A DNA stretch of 47,157 nt from a virus. The position numbers and the translations under genes were made by a program. The notes under the pieces are model-generated. The model saw only the letters and a program-made list of their open reading frames with translations, was not told where the DNA came from and made no database searches. Location: the IMG/VR virus record IMGVR_UViG_3300037245_003411, positions 1 through 47,157 of that record; one strand, written 5' to 3'. Shown here in pieces: positions 24,705 to 32,028 of this stretch (its first letter is position 1; each line of letters begins with the position of its first letter).

Positions 24705-27700
24705 ATGTTAAGCACGCTGACAACAATAGTTAATACTCAATGCACAAGCCTCCTTGTTTTCGATTATCCGGCAAATTATCAAATTCAAATTGAAGATCAA
24801 ATCGAAGTTTACTATGTCGATACTGGTGGAAATGACAATCTCCTCGATCTGACTTCCGATTACGAAATCACAGATATCTCTGAAACCGGTTTTAACGTCC
24901 AGCTGGTTACATCTTATGATGAAGGTATTCTGTCAATACGCAGGAGAACCAATCTCCAGCAAGAAGTAGATTTTGTAGAAGGTACTGATTTTCCTGCAGA
25001 GGTTTTTGAGAAAACACTTGATAAGCACATGATGGCTATCCAGGAGATAGATGAGAAAGCATCCAGGGCGATCAGAACTCATCCAAGTGAAAGTGCTGCA
25101 GATCTCATTCTTCCAAATGCCGAAGATAGAGCAGATAAGTTTATTGCCTTTAATAGTGATGGATCAAAAGTAATTGCTTCTGAAGGATCTCTCAGTGGTC
25201 CAGTAGAAAATATTATTTGGGATAAATTGCAGTTCAATGATGATCCTCCGGATCCTGCAAGTGAACCCGCTGGTCTCTTGTGGTGGAATAAAGAAGATTA
25301 TGCTCTTAATGTTGCAACTGGAATCGGACCAGTTCTTCAGGTTGGCCAGGAGTCTTATGTAATTGTCTATAATGGAACTGGAGAACAAATCGATAATGGA
25401 GCTGCTGTTTATCCTATCGGTGGATTTCAGGGAAGACCTTCTGTTGCAAAAGCAAATTCTCTCAGTCATGTAAAAATACTCGGTGAAGTTTTAATAGCTA
25501 CAATGGATATCCCTGATGGAGAATTTGGAATAGTTACACAGTTCGGGAAAGTCCGGGGAATCGATACAAGTTCATGGCCGTTAGGTAGCACTTTATGGGT
25601 ATCTGATGCTATTGATGGAGCTTTGACGAATGTTAAGCCGGAATTCCCAAGTTATGCAATTCAGGTTGGCGGCGTTACAGTTTCTGATGCAGATGGAGAA
25701 ATAATAGTTACAGTTAAAGGTATTCCAGAGAATACTATTGTTAATTTCTGGAATGGTACATTCCGGGAAACTATTGATTTTCTTGTAACGAGCAATGGAA
25801 CTGTTATTACTGGATCTCTTACTCCTGCTAACGGCCATGATGATATGACTATGATATTCAGTGATGGACTTACATTGTTAGATACAGATCCTGCAGTAAC
25901 CATTGAACTTGTTCCAGGATCAGATTCTGTCCCTGTTTTAAATTATGTTTATATTCCTAAAAGTACAAAAGTTCTTACAGTAAGTACTTCCGGATGGCCT
26001 TCAACACAGCATATAAAAGTTGCAAATATTCTTTTAAAAACTGCAGCAGCTACAGAGAATGAAGGAGCTTTAAAAAATCAAAATTGGAATGATCATATTG
26101 AAGATACAGATACGTTCCAGGGCCATTTGTCTCATATTGGTGAAAGGATGAGGCAAGAACATGCAAAATGGGATATCGGAATTGCAGGATCTGTGACTAT
26201 TGACTCAGGTCCATCTCCTGATGATGTTTTTGTAGCTGTTGATTCCGGATATGTATATCAAATGCACAGACAGTTTTTTCCTGCACTTAATATGGAGACA
26301 GGCGAAGATATTCATATAGTGAATAATTTCGCTACCCCTTACAAAGCAACTGATAATTTAAACACAGAAACCCTCGATGCTAATGGAGATAGTTTGGCAA
26401 ATGGAAGTTTCAGTTTTGTTGTATGGGGAGTTCAGAATAAAACAGGCCAAACTTCTCATTTAATGCTCAACCTTCCTACTGGGAAATATTCTAAAAATAA
26501 TCCGGAATCTGCTGTTAATGATGCAGTGAATTATTCTGTATATGATATTCCAAAGGAATTTCAGGGAGTTGGTTTTCTAATTACCAGATTTACATTTGTT
26601 CTTTCAACTAACGGTCTTATATGGACCTTGCACGAAACACAGGATTTAAGAGGCAAAATACCAAATAATGTTGCCGGGGGCGGCAGTGGTGGAGGTGCTG
26701 AGACAACTTCTATACCAATAGGTTCCTCAATGGCCTGGAATGAGAGTGCAATCCCGGTTGGATATCTTCGTGATAATGGACAAGAAGTTAGCAGAACTAC
26801 TTATTCTGATCTCTTTGCTGTAATTGGAACTGCTTATGGTGTAGGAGATGGAAGTACTACCTTTAATTTACCTAAGAGTGATTTTGATAGTGGATGGATC
26901 ACAGTTGGAATAACATGGGGAGCAGGGAATAGTATAACTATAAATCATGGTTTAAGAGTAGCTTTTGGTGAATATGAAAAACAAATACTTATAAGAAATG
27001 ACGCTGTTCCAGATAAGATCTACAATGCTAAACACCAAGTATATGCATCAGGAGATTATGGACAGCAATTGAATGGTTCTAATACTGATGAACTCAATAA
27101 TTGTATTTTACAAATAGGCAATATATCATCGAGATATATCCCTGATACTGGAGTAGGTGCTGTTCCAGTTCCGACATCAGGATGGTCGTACAAAGTAATA
27201 TTAGTAAGAAAAGACTTCCCGGCTAATTCTATAATCCGAGCAACCAATACTTCGGTAACTCTTGAAGCTGTGACATCGGATACTATAGCTGATTTGATTG
27301 TTACTAATTCAGCAACTTTTCAGGGTGCTACTGAAGCAGAACAGGGAATAACAGTACCAGTACTACATGTACAGGATCAGAAGAGTAGTGGAACGGCAGG
27401 AGGTACTTCTGCAGCAGGAGTAAATATTAGAGTGTTAAATATAGTAAGAACTAACACTATTATAGGTGCAAGTTTAGATATAGGAACAAGTAGAATAACT
27501 CTACTAGCTGGAACATATAAAATAACTGCTTCTGCTCCTTCTTTTAAAGCAGCTTCACATAGAATATATTTATATAATATAACAGATGCAGCAGATGAAG
27601 TGTTGGGTGCAAGTTCTTACACTGGTACAGCATATGCTGTGACCACTCATTCTTTAATACAAGATATTTTTACCATAACAGCAACTAAAGTATTTGAATT

Positions 27701-27806
27701 AAGACATCATATTGCTTCTGCATTTGCTACAAATGGGTTAGGGGTAGGTGGAAATCTTGGACAAGTAGAAATATATGCAGACGTATTTATAGAGAAAATA
27801 GGGTAG
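24705..27806 (+). CDS. Tail fibre 2 with collar domain, 1033 aa
   Basis: Residues 1-140 are paralogous to the start of fibre 1 (VNT...DYPANYQIQ..., LSIRRRTNLQQEVDFVEGTDFP), so both anchor to the same tail site. Residues about 668-725 (IGSSMAWNESAIPVGYLRDNG...YSDLFAVIGTAYGVGDGSTTFNLP) are a clear phage tail-collar domain. The last about 150 residues (LAGTYKITASAPSF..., EIYADVFIEKI) look like a C1q/TNF-like trimeric tip. A Gly-rich hinge (GGGSGGG) precedes the collar. Likely the second receptor-binding protein. Confidence 0.82.
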   Translation: MLSTLTTIVNTQCTSLLVFDYPANYQIQIEDQIEVYYVDTGGNDNLLDLTSDYEITDISETGFNVQLVTSYDEGILSIRRRTNLQQEVDFVEGTDFPAEVFEKTLDKHMMAIQEIDEKASRAIRTHPSESAADLILPNAEDRADKFIAFNSDGSKVIASEGSLSGPVENIIWDKLQFNDDPPDPASEPAGLLWWNKEDYALNVATGIGPVLQVGQESYVIVYNGTGEQIDNGAAVYPIGGFQGRPSVAKANSLSHVKILGEVLIATMDIPDGEFGIVTQFGKVRGIDTSSWPLGSTLWVSDAIDGALTNVKPEFPSYAIQVGGVTVSDADGEIIVTVKGIPENTIVNFWNGTFRETIDFLVTSNGTVITGSLTPANGHDDMTMIFSDGLTLLDTDPAVTIELVPGSDSVPVLNYVYIPKSTKVLTVSTSGWPSTQHIKVANILLKTAAATENEGALKNQNWNDHIEDTDTFQGHLSHIGERMRQEHAKWDIGIAGSVTIDSGPSPDDVFVAVDSGYVYQMHRQFFPALNMETGEDIHIVNNFATPYKATDNLNTETLDANGDSLANGSFSFVVWGVQNKTGQTSHLMLNLPTGKYSKNNPESAVNDAVNYSVYDIPKEFQGVGFLITRFTFVLSTNGLIWTLHETQDLRGKIPNNVAGGGSGGGAETTSIPIGSSMAWNESAIPVGYLRDNGQEVSRTTYSDLFAVIGTAYGVGDGSTTFNLPKSDFDSGWITVGITWGAGNSITINHGLRVAFGEYEKQILIRNDAVPDKIYNAKHQVYASGDYGQQLNGSNTDELNNCILQIGNISSRYIPDTGVGAVPVPTSGWSYKVILVRKDFPANSIIRATNTSVTLEAVTSDTIADLIVTNSATFQGATEAEQGITVPVLHVQDQKSSGTAGGTSAAGVNIRVLNIVRTNTIIGASLDIGTSRITLLAGTYKITASAPSFKAASHRIYLYNITDAADEVLGASSYTGTAYAVTTHSLIQDIFTITATKVFELRHHIASAFATNGLGVGGNLGQVEIYADVFIEKIG

Positions 27807-27808
27807 GT

Positions 27809-28114
27809 ATGACTAAAGCAGAAGAAATCATTACTAAAGTCTCAAGAGACCTGCAAAAGTTGACACAATTGGTAACCGGGAATGGTAGTATTGAAGGATC
27901 TATTATGCACAGGGTTAAAATACTTGAAATAAAGGATATGGAAATATTGGAAAAGATTGATATCGCGATAAATAGACCGTGTGTTTACAAGGAAGCGATA
28001 GAAAAGGAGGAAGCTTTGAAAGAGAAACATAGAAATTTCAGGATTGGCGATATAGCTAATGTCATTCAATTGGTGTTATTATTTTTAGTAGTATATGGAA
28101 TGTTTATTCAATGA
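27809..28114 (+). CDS. XhlA-like coiled-coil/TM protein, 101 aa
   Basis: A helical N-terminal part with heptad-like repeats is followed by a single C-terminal transmembrane segment (VIQLVLLFLVVYGMFI, residues 84-99). This topology and size resemble the XhlA-type proteins that work with holins. It opens the lysis region after the fibres. Recognition is by topology only. Confidence 0.5.
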   Translation: MTKAEEIITKVSRDLQKLTQLVTGNGSIEGSIMHRVKILEIKDMEILEKIDIAINRPCVYKEAIEKEEALKEKHRNFRIGDIANVIQLVLLFLVVYGMFIQ

Positions 28115-28143
28115 ATTTGGCCTATGGCCACAAGGAGTGAAAG

Positions 28144-28401
28144 ATGAAAGAAGATAAATTAATTATGGCAAACTCAGGACAGTTCGGAGGAGTACACGAA
28201 GCAGGAACAACAGCGCTTACTGGAACATGGCTTAAAATCCATTGTCTTACTGCTACCACCTTTGCTACATTGACAAGTAATATAACTGGTGATGCTCTGA
28301 CAGGGATAGCTCATCCGGAAGGAACTATTCTTTACGGAATTTTTACAGCCATAACACTGACAAGTGGTGAGATTATTGCCTATAATGCAGTTCCATATTA
28401 G
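28144..28401 (+). CDS. Small virion-type protein, 85 aa
   Basis: Beta-rich and neutral, with TWLKIHCLTATTFATLTSNITGDALTGIAHPEGTILYGIFTAITLTSGEIIAY. This pattern (WxxIxxLTxxxFxxLTxNxxG, G-x-x-x-PAGTxLYGxFTAIxLxSG) is common in short phage proteins of the tail or capsid region and is usually unassigned. AAGGAG upstream supports the start. Confidence 0.65.
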   Translation: MKEDKLIMANSGQFGGVHEAGTTALTGTWLKIHCLTATTFATLTSNITGDALTGIAHPEGTILYGIFTAITLTSGEIIAYNAVPY

Positions 28402-28410
28402 GAGGTAATT

Positions 28411-28860
28411 GTGTTTTTCCAAGATGATCCAGAATTAAAGTTCGATGCTAAGAGTGATTGCTACCTATTTGATATCCTGAAAATACATGAGATCGTTGGC
28501 AAGCATACGTTTACACGGGATCAGATAAAGAATCTCAGAAAAGTATCTGTGCGGACCAAATTCATTGGAGAGGATGGGTATTTGAATGCGAAAGGCATAT
28601 CTGGCCTTGCTACAGTTGCTTCAGGACTTACTGGAGTACATGTATACATTAAGAGAGTCACGAACAACGATCCTTTTAATTTTCTTATTGGTGAGTTTGG
28701 TCGTGCTTTATCTGGTGGTAGGCATGTGCGTCATTTCAATCTCATGGAAATGGATGCACCTGAATTAGTTCAATGGGATCCCTGGAGTAAAGCAGGAGCC
28801 AGGACAACAGGCATTGGTAAGATTGTAGGTTTCAGATATCTGTTCGCGGAGTTGCTATGA
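28411..28860 (+). CDS. Papain-like cysteine peptidase-type protein; endolysin candidate
   Basis: 149 aa. The N-terminal SDCYLFDILKIHEIVG has a Cys at 17 starting a helix; later RHVRHFNLMEMD (His 105/108) and WDPWSK (Asp 123) follow in the order and spacing of the Cys-His-Asp triad of C39/papain-like peptidases. It resembles a family I know as DUF261, seen mainly in spirochaetes and their plasmid-prophages; that link is from memory. No other lysozyme, amidase or glycosidase is visible, and it lies between XhlA-like and holin-like genes, so a role as cell-wall endopeptidase is likely. GTG start with AGGAGG. Confidence 0.5.
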   Translation: MFFQDDPELKFDAKSDCYLFDILKIHEIVGKHTFTRDQIKNLRKVSVRTKFIGEDGYLNAKGISGLATVASGLTGVHVYIKRVTNNDPFNFLIGEFGRALSGGRHVRHFNLMEMDAPELVQWDPWSKAGARTTGIGKIVGFRYLFAELL

Positions 28861-29072
28861 AGATGACAGACTTACAGAGAAAGAAGTTATCCTCAAGAAG
28901 ATTCTTGACCGTTATATGGGCGTGTCTTGTCCTTACTTCCTGGGGTACTCTGAGTTTAATTGCAAATGTAACACATCCGTGGATGAGTGTTGTTATGCCT
29001 ATAATTGCTGGAATACCTGTAAGCTATGTAACAATCACTTCACTTAAAAAGAAAAAGGAAGGAGAAGAATGA
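28857..29072 (+). CDS. Holin candidate, two TM segments, 71 aa
   Basis: Two hydrophobic helices (about residues 16-37 and 42-60, joined by a short THPW turn) and a strongly basic/charged tail (SLKKKKEGEE) fit a class II holin. The start overlaps the previous stop (ATGA) and the end overlaps the spanin-like gene (ATGA), forming a coupled lysis cassette. Holin function is inferred from topology and position. Confidence 0.6.
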   Translation: MKMTDLQRKKLSSRRFLTVIWACLVLTSWGTLSLIANVTHPWMSVVMPIIAGIPVSYVTITSLKKKKEGEE

Positions 29073-29548
29073 AATGCTTAAAACTATTATTACCACTTTT
29101 CTTGTTGCTGGTATTATTTATGGCGCTGCCTGGTACTCTATTGGCAGAAACGACCTCGGAGAAATACGAACGAATTACGACGAATTTGACAGAACTTTAC
29201 AAGGAGTTCTCGGTGATAGCCGTGAACTCAGAACTGACTCTGATGGATTTGCAAGAGATATTACCGAAATTACAACAACAAGTAGAAGAATTAACAAAAG
29301 AAGTGGAACTATTAATGAAGGATTCATCATTCTTAATGGAGACTTCGGAGGAGTTCTTGTTAAAGTGGACCAACTTGAAGGCTGGAATAGACAATATCTC
29401 ATCGGGGTTAGAGATTTTGGAGATGAACTCTATAGCCTTAGACAAGTCAATAAAGAAAGCGGAGCTCAAGAGTAATATTGGATTAGGGATTTCTGGATTT
29501 AATCTTTTATTATTATTATTGATCTCTATATTCTTTGGAAATAAATAA
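29069..29548 (+). CDS. Spanin-like protein A (secreted, C-terminal TM), 159 aa
   Basis: Residues 1-26 form a signal peptide (LLLVLFMALPGTLLA|ET). Residues about 55-130 are coiled-coil, and the last about 25 (LLLLLLISIFFG) form a membrane anchor. It is encoded in frame 2 across the whole of gene B (29074-29475, frame 1). Codon choice is atypical (TTA/TTG/CTA, TCG, ACG), as expected for an overprinted frame. Both genes can use the same AGGAAGGAG. A spanin-type envelope fusion role is an inference from topology. Confidence 0.55.
   Translation: MKCLKLLLPLFLLLVLFMALPGTLLAETTSEKYERITTNLTELYKEFSVIAVNSELTLMDLQEILPKLQQQVEELTKEVELLMKDSSFLMETSEEFLLKWTNLKAGIDNISSGLEILEMNSIALDKSIKKAELKSNIGLGISGFNLLLLLLISIFFGNK
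29074..29475 (+). CDS. Spanin-like protein B (i-spanin type), nested, 133 aa
   Basis: One N-terminal transmembrane anchor (IITTFLVAGIIYGAAWYSIG, residues 4-23) is followed by a charged periplasmic domain, as in Rz-type inner-membrane spanins. Codon use (CTT, AGA, GGA, GAT) matches the rest of the genome, so this is probably the older of the two overlapping frames. The entire gene lies inside protein A's gene in another frame. The ATG is nine bases after AGGAAGGAG. Confidence 0.6.
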   Translation: MLKTIITTFLVAGIIYGAAWYSIGRNDLGEIRTNYDEFDRTLQGVLGDSRELRTDSDGFARDITEITTTSRRINKRSGTINEGFIILNGDFGGVLVKVDQLEGWNRQYLIGVRDFGDELYSLRQVNKESGAQE

Positions 29549-29549
29549 T

Positions 29550-29706
29550 TTGCACTGGCAGGATTCGAACCTGCAACGGTGACTAGCCGCCCAATTGTTA
29601 ATTACTGGCTATTATCTCTAACTTTACCAGTGAGTCGTTCTCTGTCTCGGCTATTAGAGTCATATACCGAGTTCAATGAGGTGTCTACCAATTTCACCAC
29701 AGTGCA
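29550..29706 (-). tRNA. Oversized tRNA-like element (Leu-type ends), possibly interrupted
   Basis: On the minus strand the first seven bases TGCACTG pair perfectly with the 3' CAGTGCA, followed by discriminator A. The T arm is perfect (GCAGG, loop TTCGAAT, CCTGC). The D region GTGAAATTGGTAGACAC is that of class II (Leu) tRNAs. Between D and T arms there are about 110 bases instead of about 45, with two hairpins (CTCGG/CCGAG and ACTGG/CCAGT), and I find no standard anticodon arm. Total 157 nt. It may be interrupted by an insert, degenerate, or a tRNA-like regulator. It lies at the 3' end of the early transcript. Confidence 0.6.
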
Positions 29707-29708
29707 CC

Positions 29709-29756
29709 GCCTGTCTGTGCTTTTACGTGGAACTATACTTACAGGCTTTCCCCACG
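29709..29756 (-). ncRNA. Candidate H-type pseudoknot upstream of tRNA-like element
   Basis: Two helices cross: GCCTGT (29709-29714) with ACAGGC (29741-29746), and CGTGG (29726-29730) with CCACG (29752-29756). They immediately precede the tRNA-like element on the minus strand. A pseudoknot directly 5' of a tRNA-like fold is uncommon; the pairs are short, so chance cannot be excluded. Confidence 0.3.
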
Positions 29757-29797
29757 ATTATAAAGTCCAGAGCCGAAGCGCGGGACTAAAAACCTAA

Positions 29798-30178
29798 TCA
29801 ATTTACAAAATCAATATCAGGTATAATGGCTTTTGGTTTAAAAATAACTCTGTAATGATATGCTGATACCTTTGCAGAATCAAGTTGTTCAACAAAAGGA
29901 AATACATTATCTGCTCTGCCTAAATAATGTTTTTTAAACTCATTCGGTCCAGTCTTAACCGTAACAACAAACTTATTGGTGAAAAACTCAACAGAACAAA
30001 ATCCTTCAATACTTAATATATATTGGTCTGTTATTCCATTGTAAAATACAACCCTTCTGTAGATCTCAAATTGATCCGCTGCCCTTGATAGATTTGAAGA
30101 AGCTACATCCGCATCTGTACATCCGAAAAATGAAAATACAATAATGATGCTTATGAAAATAAATATAATCTTTTTCAT
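29798..30178 (-). CDS. Phage beta-sandwich lipoprotein, 126 aa
   Basis: MKKIIFIFISIIIVFSFFGC is a lipoprotein signal with Cys at 20 and an unusual Phe-Phe before Gly-Cys. The mature part DADVASSNLSRAADQFEIYRRVVFYNGITDQYILSIEGFCSV is the signature of the phage beta-sandwich lipoprotein family, found in many phages and of unknown function, possibly superinfection exclusion. It is the last gene of the leftward transcript. GAGGG lies upstream of the start. Confidence 0.8.
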   Translation of the reverse strand: MKKIIFIFISIIIVFSFFGCTDADVASSNLSRAADQFEIYRRVVFYNGITDQYILSIEGFCSVEFFTNKFVVTVKTGPNEFKKHYLGRADNVFPFVEQLDSAKVSAYHYRVIFKPKAIIPDIDFVN

Positions 30179-30227
30179 ATAAAACCCTCATGTGATTGAT
30201 ATCAGTCCATACGGACAAGATTCATTA

Positions 30228-30443
30228 TTAAAAATTCTTAGGTATCTCTCCCAGTCTTAACCCAAGAGGTTCCCAGTTTCCGTCTATCCTGGCATCACTT
30301 CCTTGGCACTTTTTTTTAATTTTCCAATTACCGGCAGTTGCATGAAAGACAGATCCGTTTGGATACTTAAGATAGCAGAAATCACCTCTTCGAAGGATGG
30401 CTGTGTTTTCAGGAGATTTTTTAATAGCTTCTTTCCATGTCAT
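30228..30443 (-). CDS. Hypothetical protein, 71 aa
   Basis: Begins MTWKEAIKKSPENTAILRRGD and contains several aromatic and basic residues in a compact beta-like core (FCYLKYPNGSVFHATAGNW). AGGAAAT precedes the ATG, which overlaps the previous stop. No family known to me. Confidence 0.6.
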   Translation of the reverse strand: MTWKEAIKKSPENTAILRRGDFCYLKYPNGSVFHATAGNWKIKKKCQGSDARIDGNWEPLGLRLGEIPKNF

Positions 30444-30625
30444 TTTTTTATTTCCTGTAATAGTTTAATAAGATCAGAAGATTTCATATCGGTAATTGGA
30501 ATAAATACCTGTGGAGTAGTTGTTTTCGATATCCATTCTGATATTAGTTTATTACCAAATGCTGTCCCTTCAATATAGCCATCATGTTTGCCTTTGTTGT
30601 AAAAATAAGTTTCTTTTTCGTTCAT
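30440..30625 (-). CDS. Hypothetical protein, 61 aa
   Basis: MNEKETYFYNKGKHDGYIEGTAFGNKLISEW suggests a helical protein with a conserved-looking KHDGYIEG turn; the rest is helical (SSDLIKLLQEIKK). Start overlaps the RusA stop, end overlaps the next start, so the three are coupled. Unknown function. Confidence 0.6.
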   Translation of the reverse strand: MNEKETYFYNKGKHDGYIEGTAFGNKLISEWISKTTTPQVFIPITDMKSSDLIKLLQEIKK

Positions 30626-31074
30626 AATTTCAATCCAAATACATCTTCAGTTTGCTGTCTTTTGATCTCTGCGAGATCATCTGCAGGAACTTCAGTGAGT
30701 TCGATAATAAGATAATCATCATATTTATTTTTGGATCCGGAATTAGGGTGATAAGTCCTTACAAGGTTTATATTCCTGATAAACTTGTCATTGACCAAAA
30801 CGCCGGCATCCTCAAGTGCATCACCAACAGCTTTTTCTATATTCCCGGTATCGGCCCGAGGAGAAAGACAGGTTGTTATTTGCATATCAACATATCCCTC
30901 AATAAGAGGAGCGCCTTTTATAGATCGAACAATAGAATCTTTGTATTTTCGGAAATCAGGATTTTCAAAAATTCTTCCAACCCATTTTTGTTTAAACTTA
31001 TCATATAGTGCTCTTGCAAGATGCCATCTGTTTACAGATAGAACCTTTCCTCTCCAATAAAATATATTTCCCAA
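30622..31074 (-). CDS. rusA: RusA-like Holliday junction resolvase
   Basis: 150 aa. The catalytic acidic residues lie in PRADTGNIEKAVGDALEDAGVLVND (D75, D85, D96), the arrangement of RusA-family resolvases that cut four-way junctions. In phages it resolves recombination intermediates before packaging. The TTG start has GGAGG upstream, at the end of the HNH gene. Fits the Erf/SSB/helicase recombination set of this operon. Confidence 0.85.
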   Translation of the reverse strand: MGNIFYWRGKVLSVNRWHLARALYDKFKQKWVGRIFENPDFRKYKDSIVRSIKGAPLIEGYVDMQITTCLSPRADTGNIEKAVGDALEDAGVLVNDKFIRNINLVRTYHPNSGSKNKYDDYLIIELTEVPADDLAEIKRQQTEDVFGLKL

Positions 31075-31075
31075 A

Positions 31076-31471
31076 CTATCCTCCTGTTTGTTTTTCCCAT
31101 TTCATTTTTGCATCATAGTTGAGATGACAATATTGACACATAGCTTTCAATCTGTTGTCTGAAACTTTATGATTTTGTGAGTCATGATCAAGATGGGCCA
31201 CAGTTAAAACTACTGTAACGTTTTTAGGGGTAATAATTTTCCCGAATTCTTTAAATCTTATCATGTCAGAAAGACCATCAATCCAAAAAGTTTTACGTTT
31301 ATAAACTGTCTGGTGGTTCAGTCCTATTGTTTTAATATCCAGTTGGAAGGAATGGACTACAGCATGGTTCTCAAGCCCGCATATTTCACATTTATTATTT
31401 GCTCTCAGGAGTATCCGGGGAACAATTTCCGTTTTCCAGTTTTTTGGATACTTGCTGTAATCTATTGGCAT
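31076..31471 (-). CDS. HNH nuclease-like protein, 131 aa
   Basis: CEICG (C28, C31) and CQYC (C112, C115) hold a zinc site around an HNH core: AHLDHD (H93, D95, H96), SDNRL (N106) and HLNYD (H116). This matches phage HNH endonucleases of the early recombination region. It may process replication intermediates or act in packaging. The stop lies two bases before the TTG of rusA. Confidence 0.82.
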   Translation of the reverse strand: MPIDYSKYPKNWKTEIVPRILLRANNKCEICGLENHAVVHSFQLDIKTIGLNHQTVYKRKTFWIDGLSDMIRFKEFGKIITPKNVTVVLTVAHLDHDSQNHKVSDNRLKAMCQYCHLNYDAKMKWEKQTGG

Positions 31472-31479
31472 ATTGTCTC

Positions 31480-32028
31480 CTAAAATGGAACGTCATCATA
31501 ATCAAAGCCAGCTGCTTGATTTGGTTTATAAAAACCTTGATTCTGGGTCACAGGAGGCTTGTTTTCAAGTGCCTGTGCGAAAGGGCTCTTTGCCTTAGGA
31601 GATCCACCCTGACCCCCTACAAATCCTTCCTGGTCGGGTTTTTGCTGCTGTCTCTGTTGTGGAGCTGCATTTTGTTGAGGTGGTTGACTCTGATTTGAAC
31701 TTTGCTGTGAGTCTCCTGCAGTAAAGCTTAAATTTTTGACAATGAATTTCATTGCACTTCTTTTCTGGCCATCCTGATTTTCCCATCTTTCATGCTTTAT
31801 TTCTCCCTGGATGTTGACCGGTTTTCCTTTCAGTAGATACTGGTGAAGATTTTCAGCAGTCTTACCGATAATTTCACAGTTAAAGAAATTGGTATGTTTA
31901 TATTCTTTATAACCTGTATTATTGGCAATTGTAAATGTGGATTTTGGTGTATCCTTTTGACCGAAAGTTGAGTATTCAGCGTCTGCAGTAAGTCTTCCTT
32001 CGATCATGAACAGATTCATATTAGCCAT
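31480..32028 (-). CDS. ssb: Single-stranded DNA-binding protein (SSB1)
   Basis: 182 aa. Residues 1-105 form an OB fold (MNLFMIEGRLTADAEYSTFG, FTIANNTGYKEYKHTNFFNCEIIGKTAENLHQYLLKGKPVNIQGEI). The C-terminal half is Gln/Pro-rich and ends in the acidic tip DYDDVPF, which recruits partner proteins in bacterial SSBs. It follows the replication-initiator-like gene with a short overlap. Confidence 0.9.
   Translation of the reverse strand: MANMNLFMIEGRLTADAEYSTFGQKDTPKSTFTIANNTGYKEYKHTNFFNCEIIGKTAENLHQYLLKGKPVNIQGEIKHERWENQDGQKRSAMKFIVKNLSFTAGDSQQSSNQSQPPQQNAAPQQRQQQKPDQEGFVGGQGGSPKAKSPFAQALENKPPVTQNQGFYKPNQAAGFDYDDVPF

Noticed and set aside
29550-29706. tmRNA
   Set aside because: The ends pair like a tRNA but lack the G-U pair and 3' consensus of tmRNA, the D arm is intact, and 157 nt is far too short; the internal 21-codon frame does not end in an ALAA-like tag.
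29579-29797. 72-codon + strand ORF across the tRNA-like region
   Set aside because: It lies antisense to the structured RNA, has no ribosome-binding site and no protein-like composition.
31595-31786. 63-codon minus-strand ORF inside the SSB1 gene
   Set aside because: A shadow frame over the Gln/Pro-rich linker, with no start signal.
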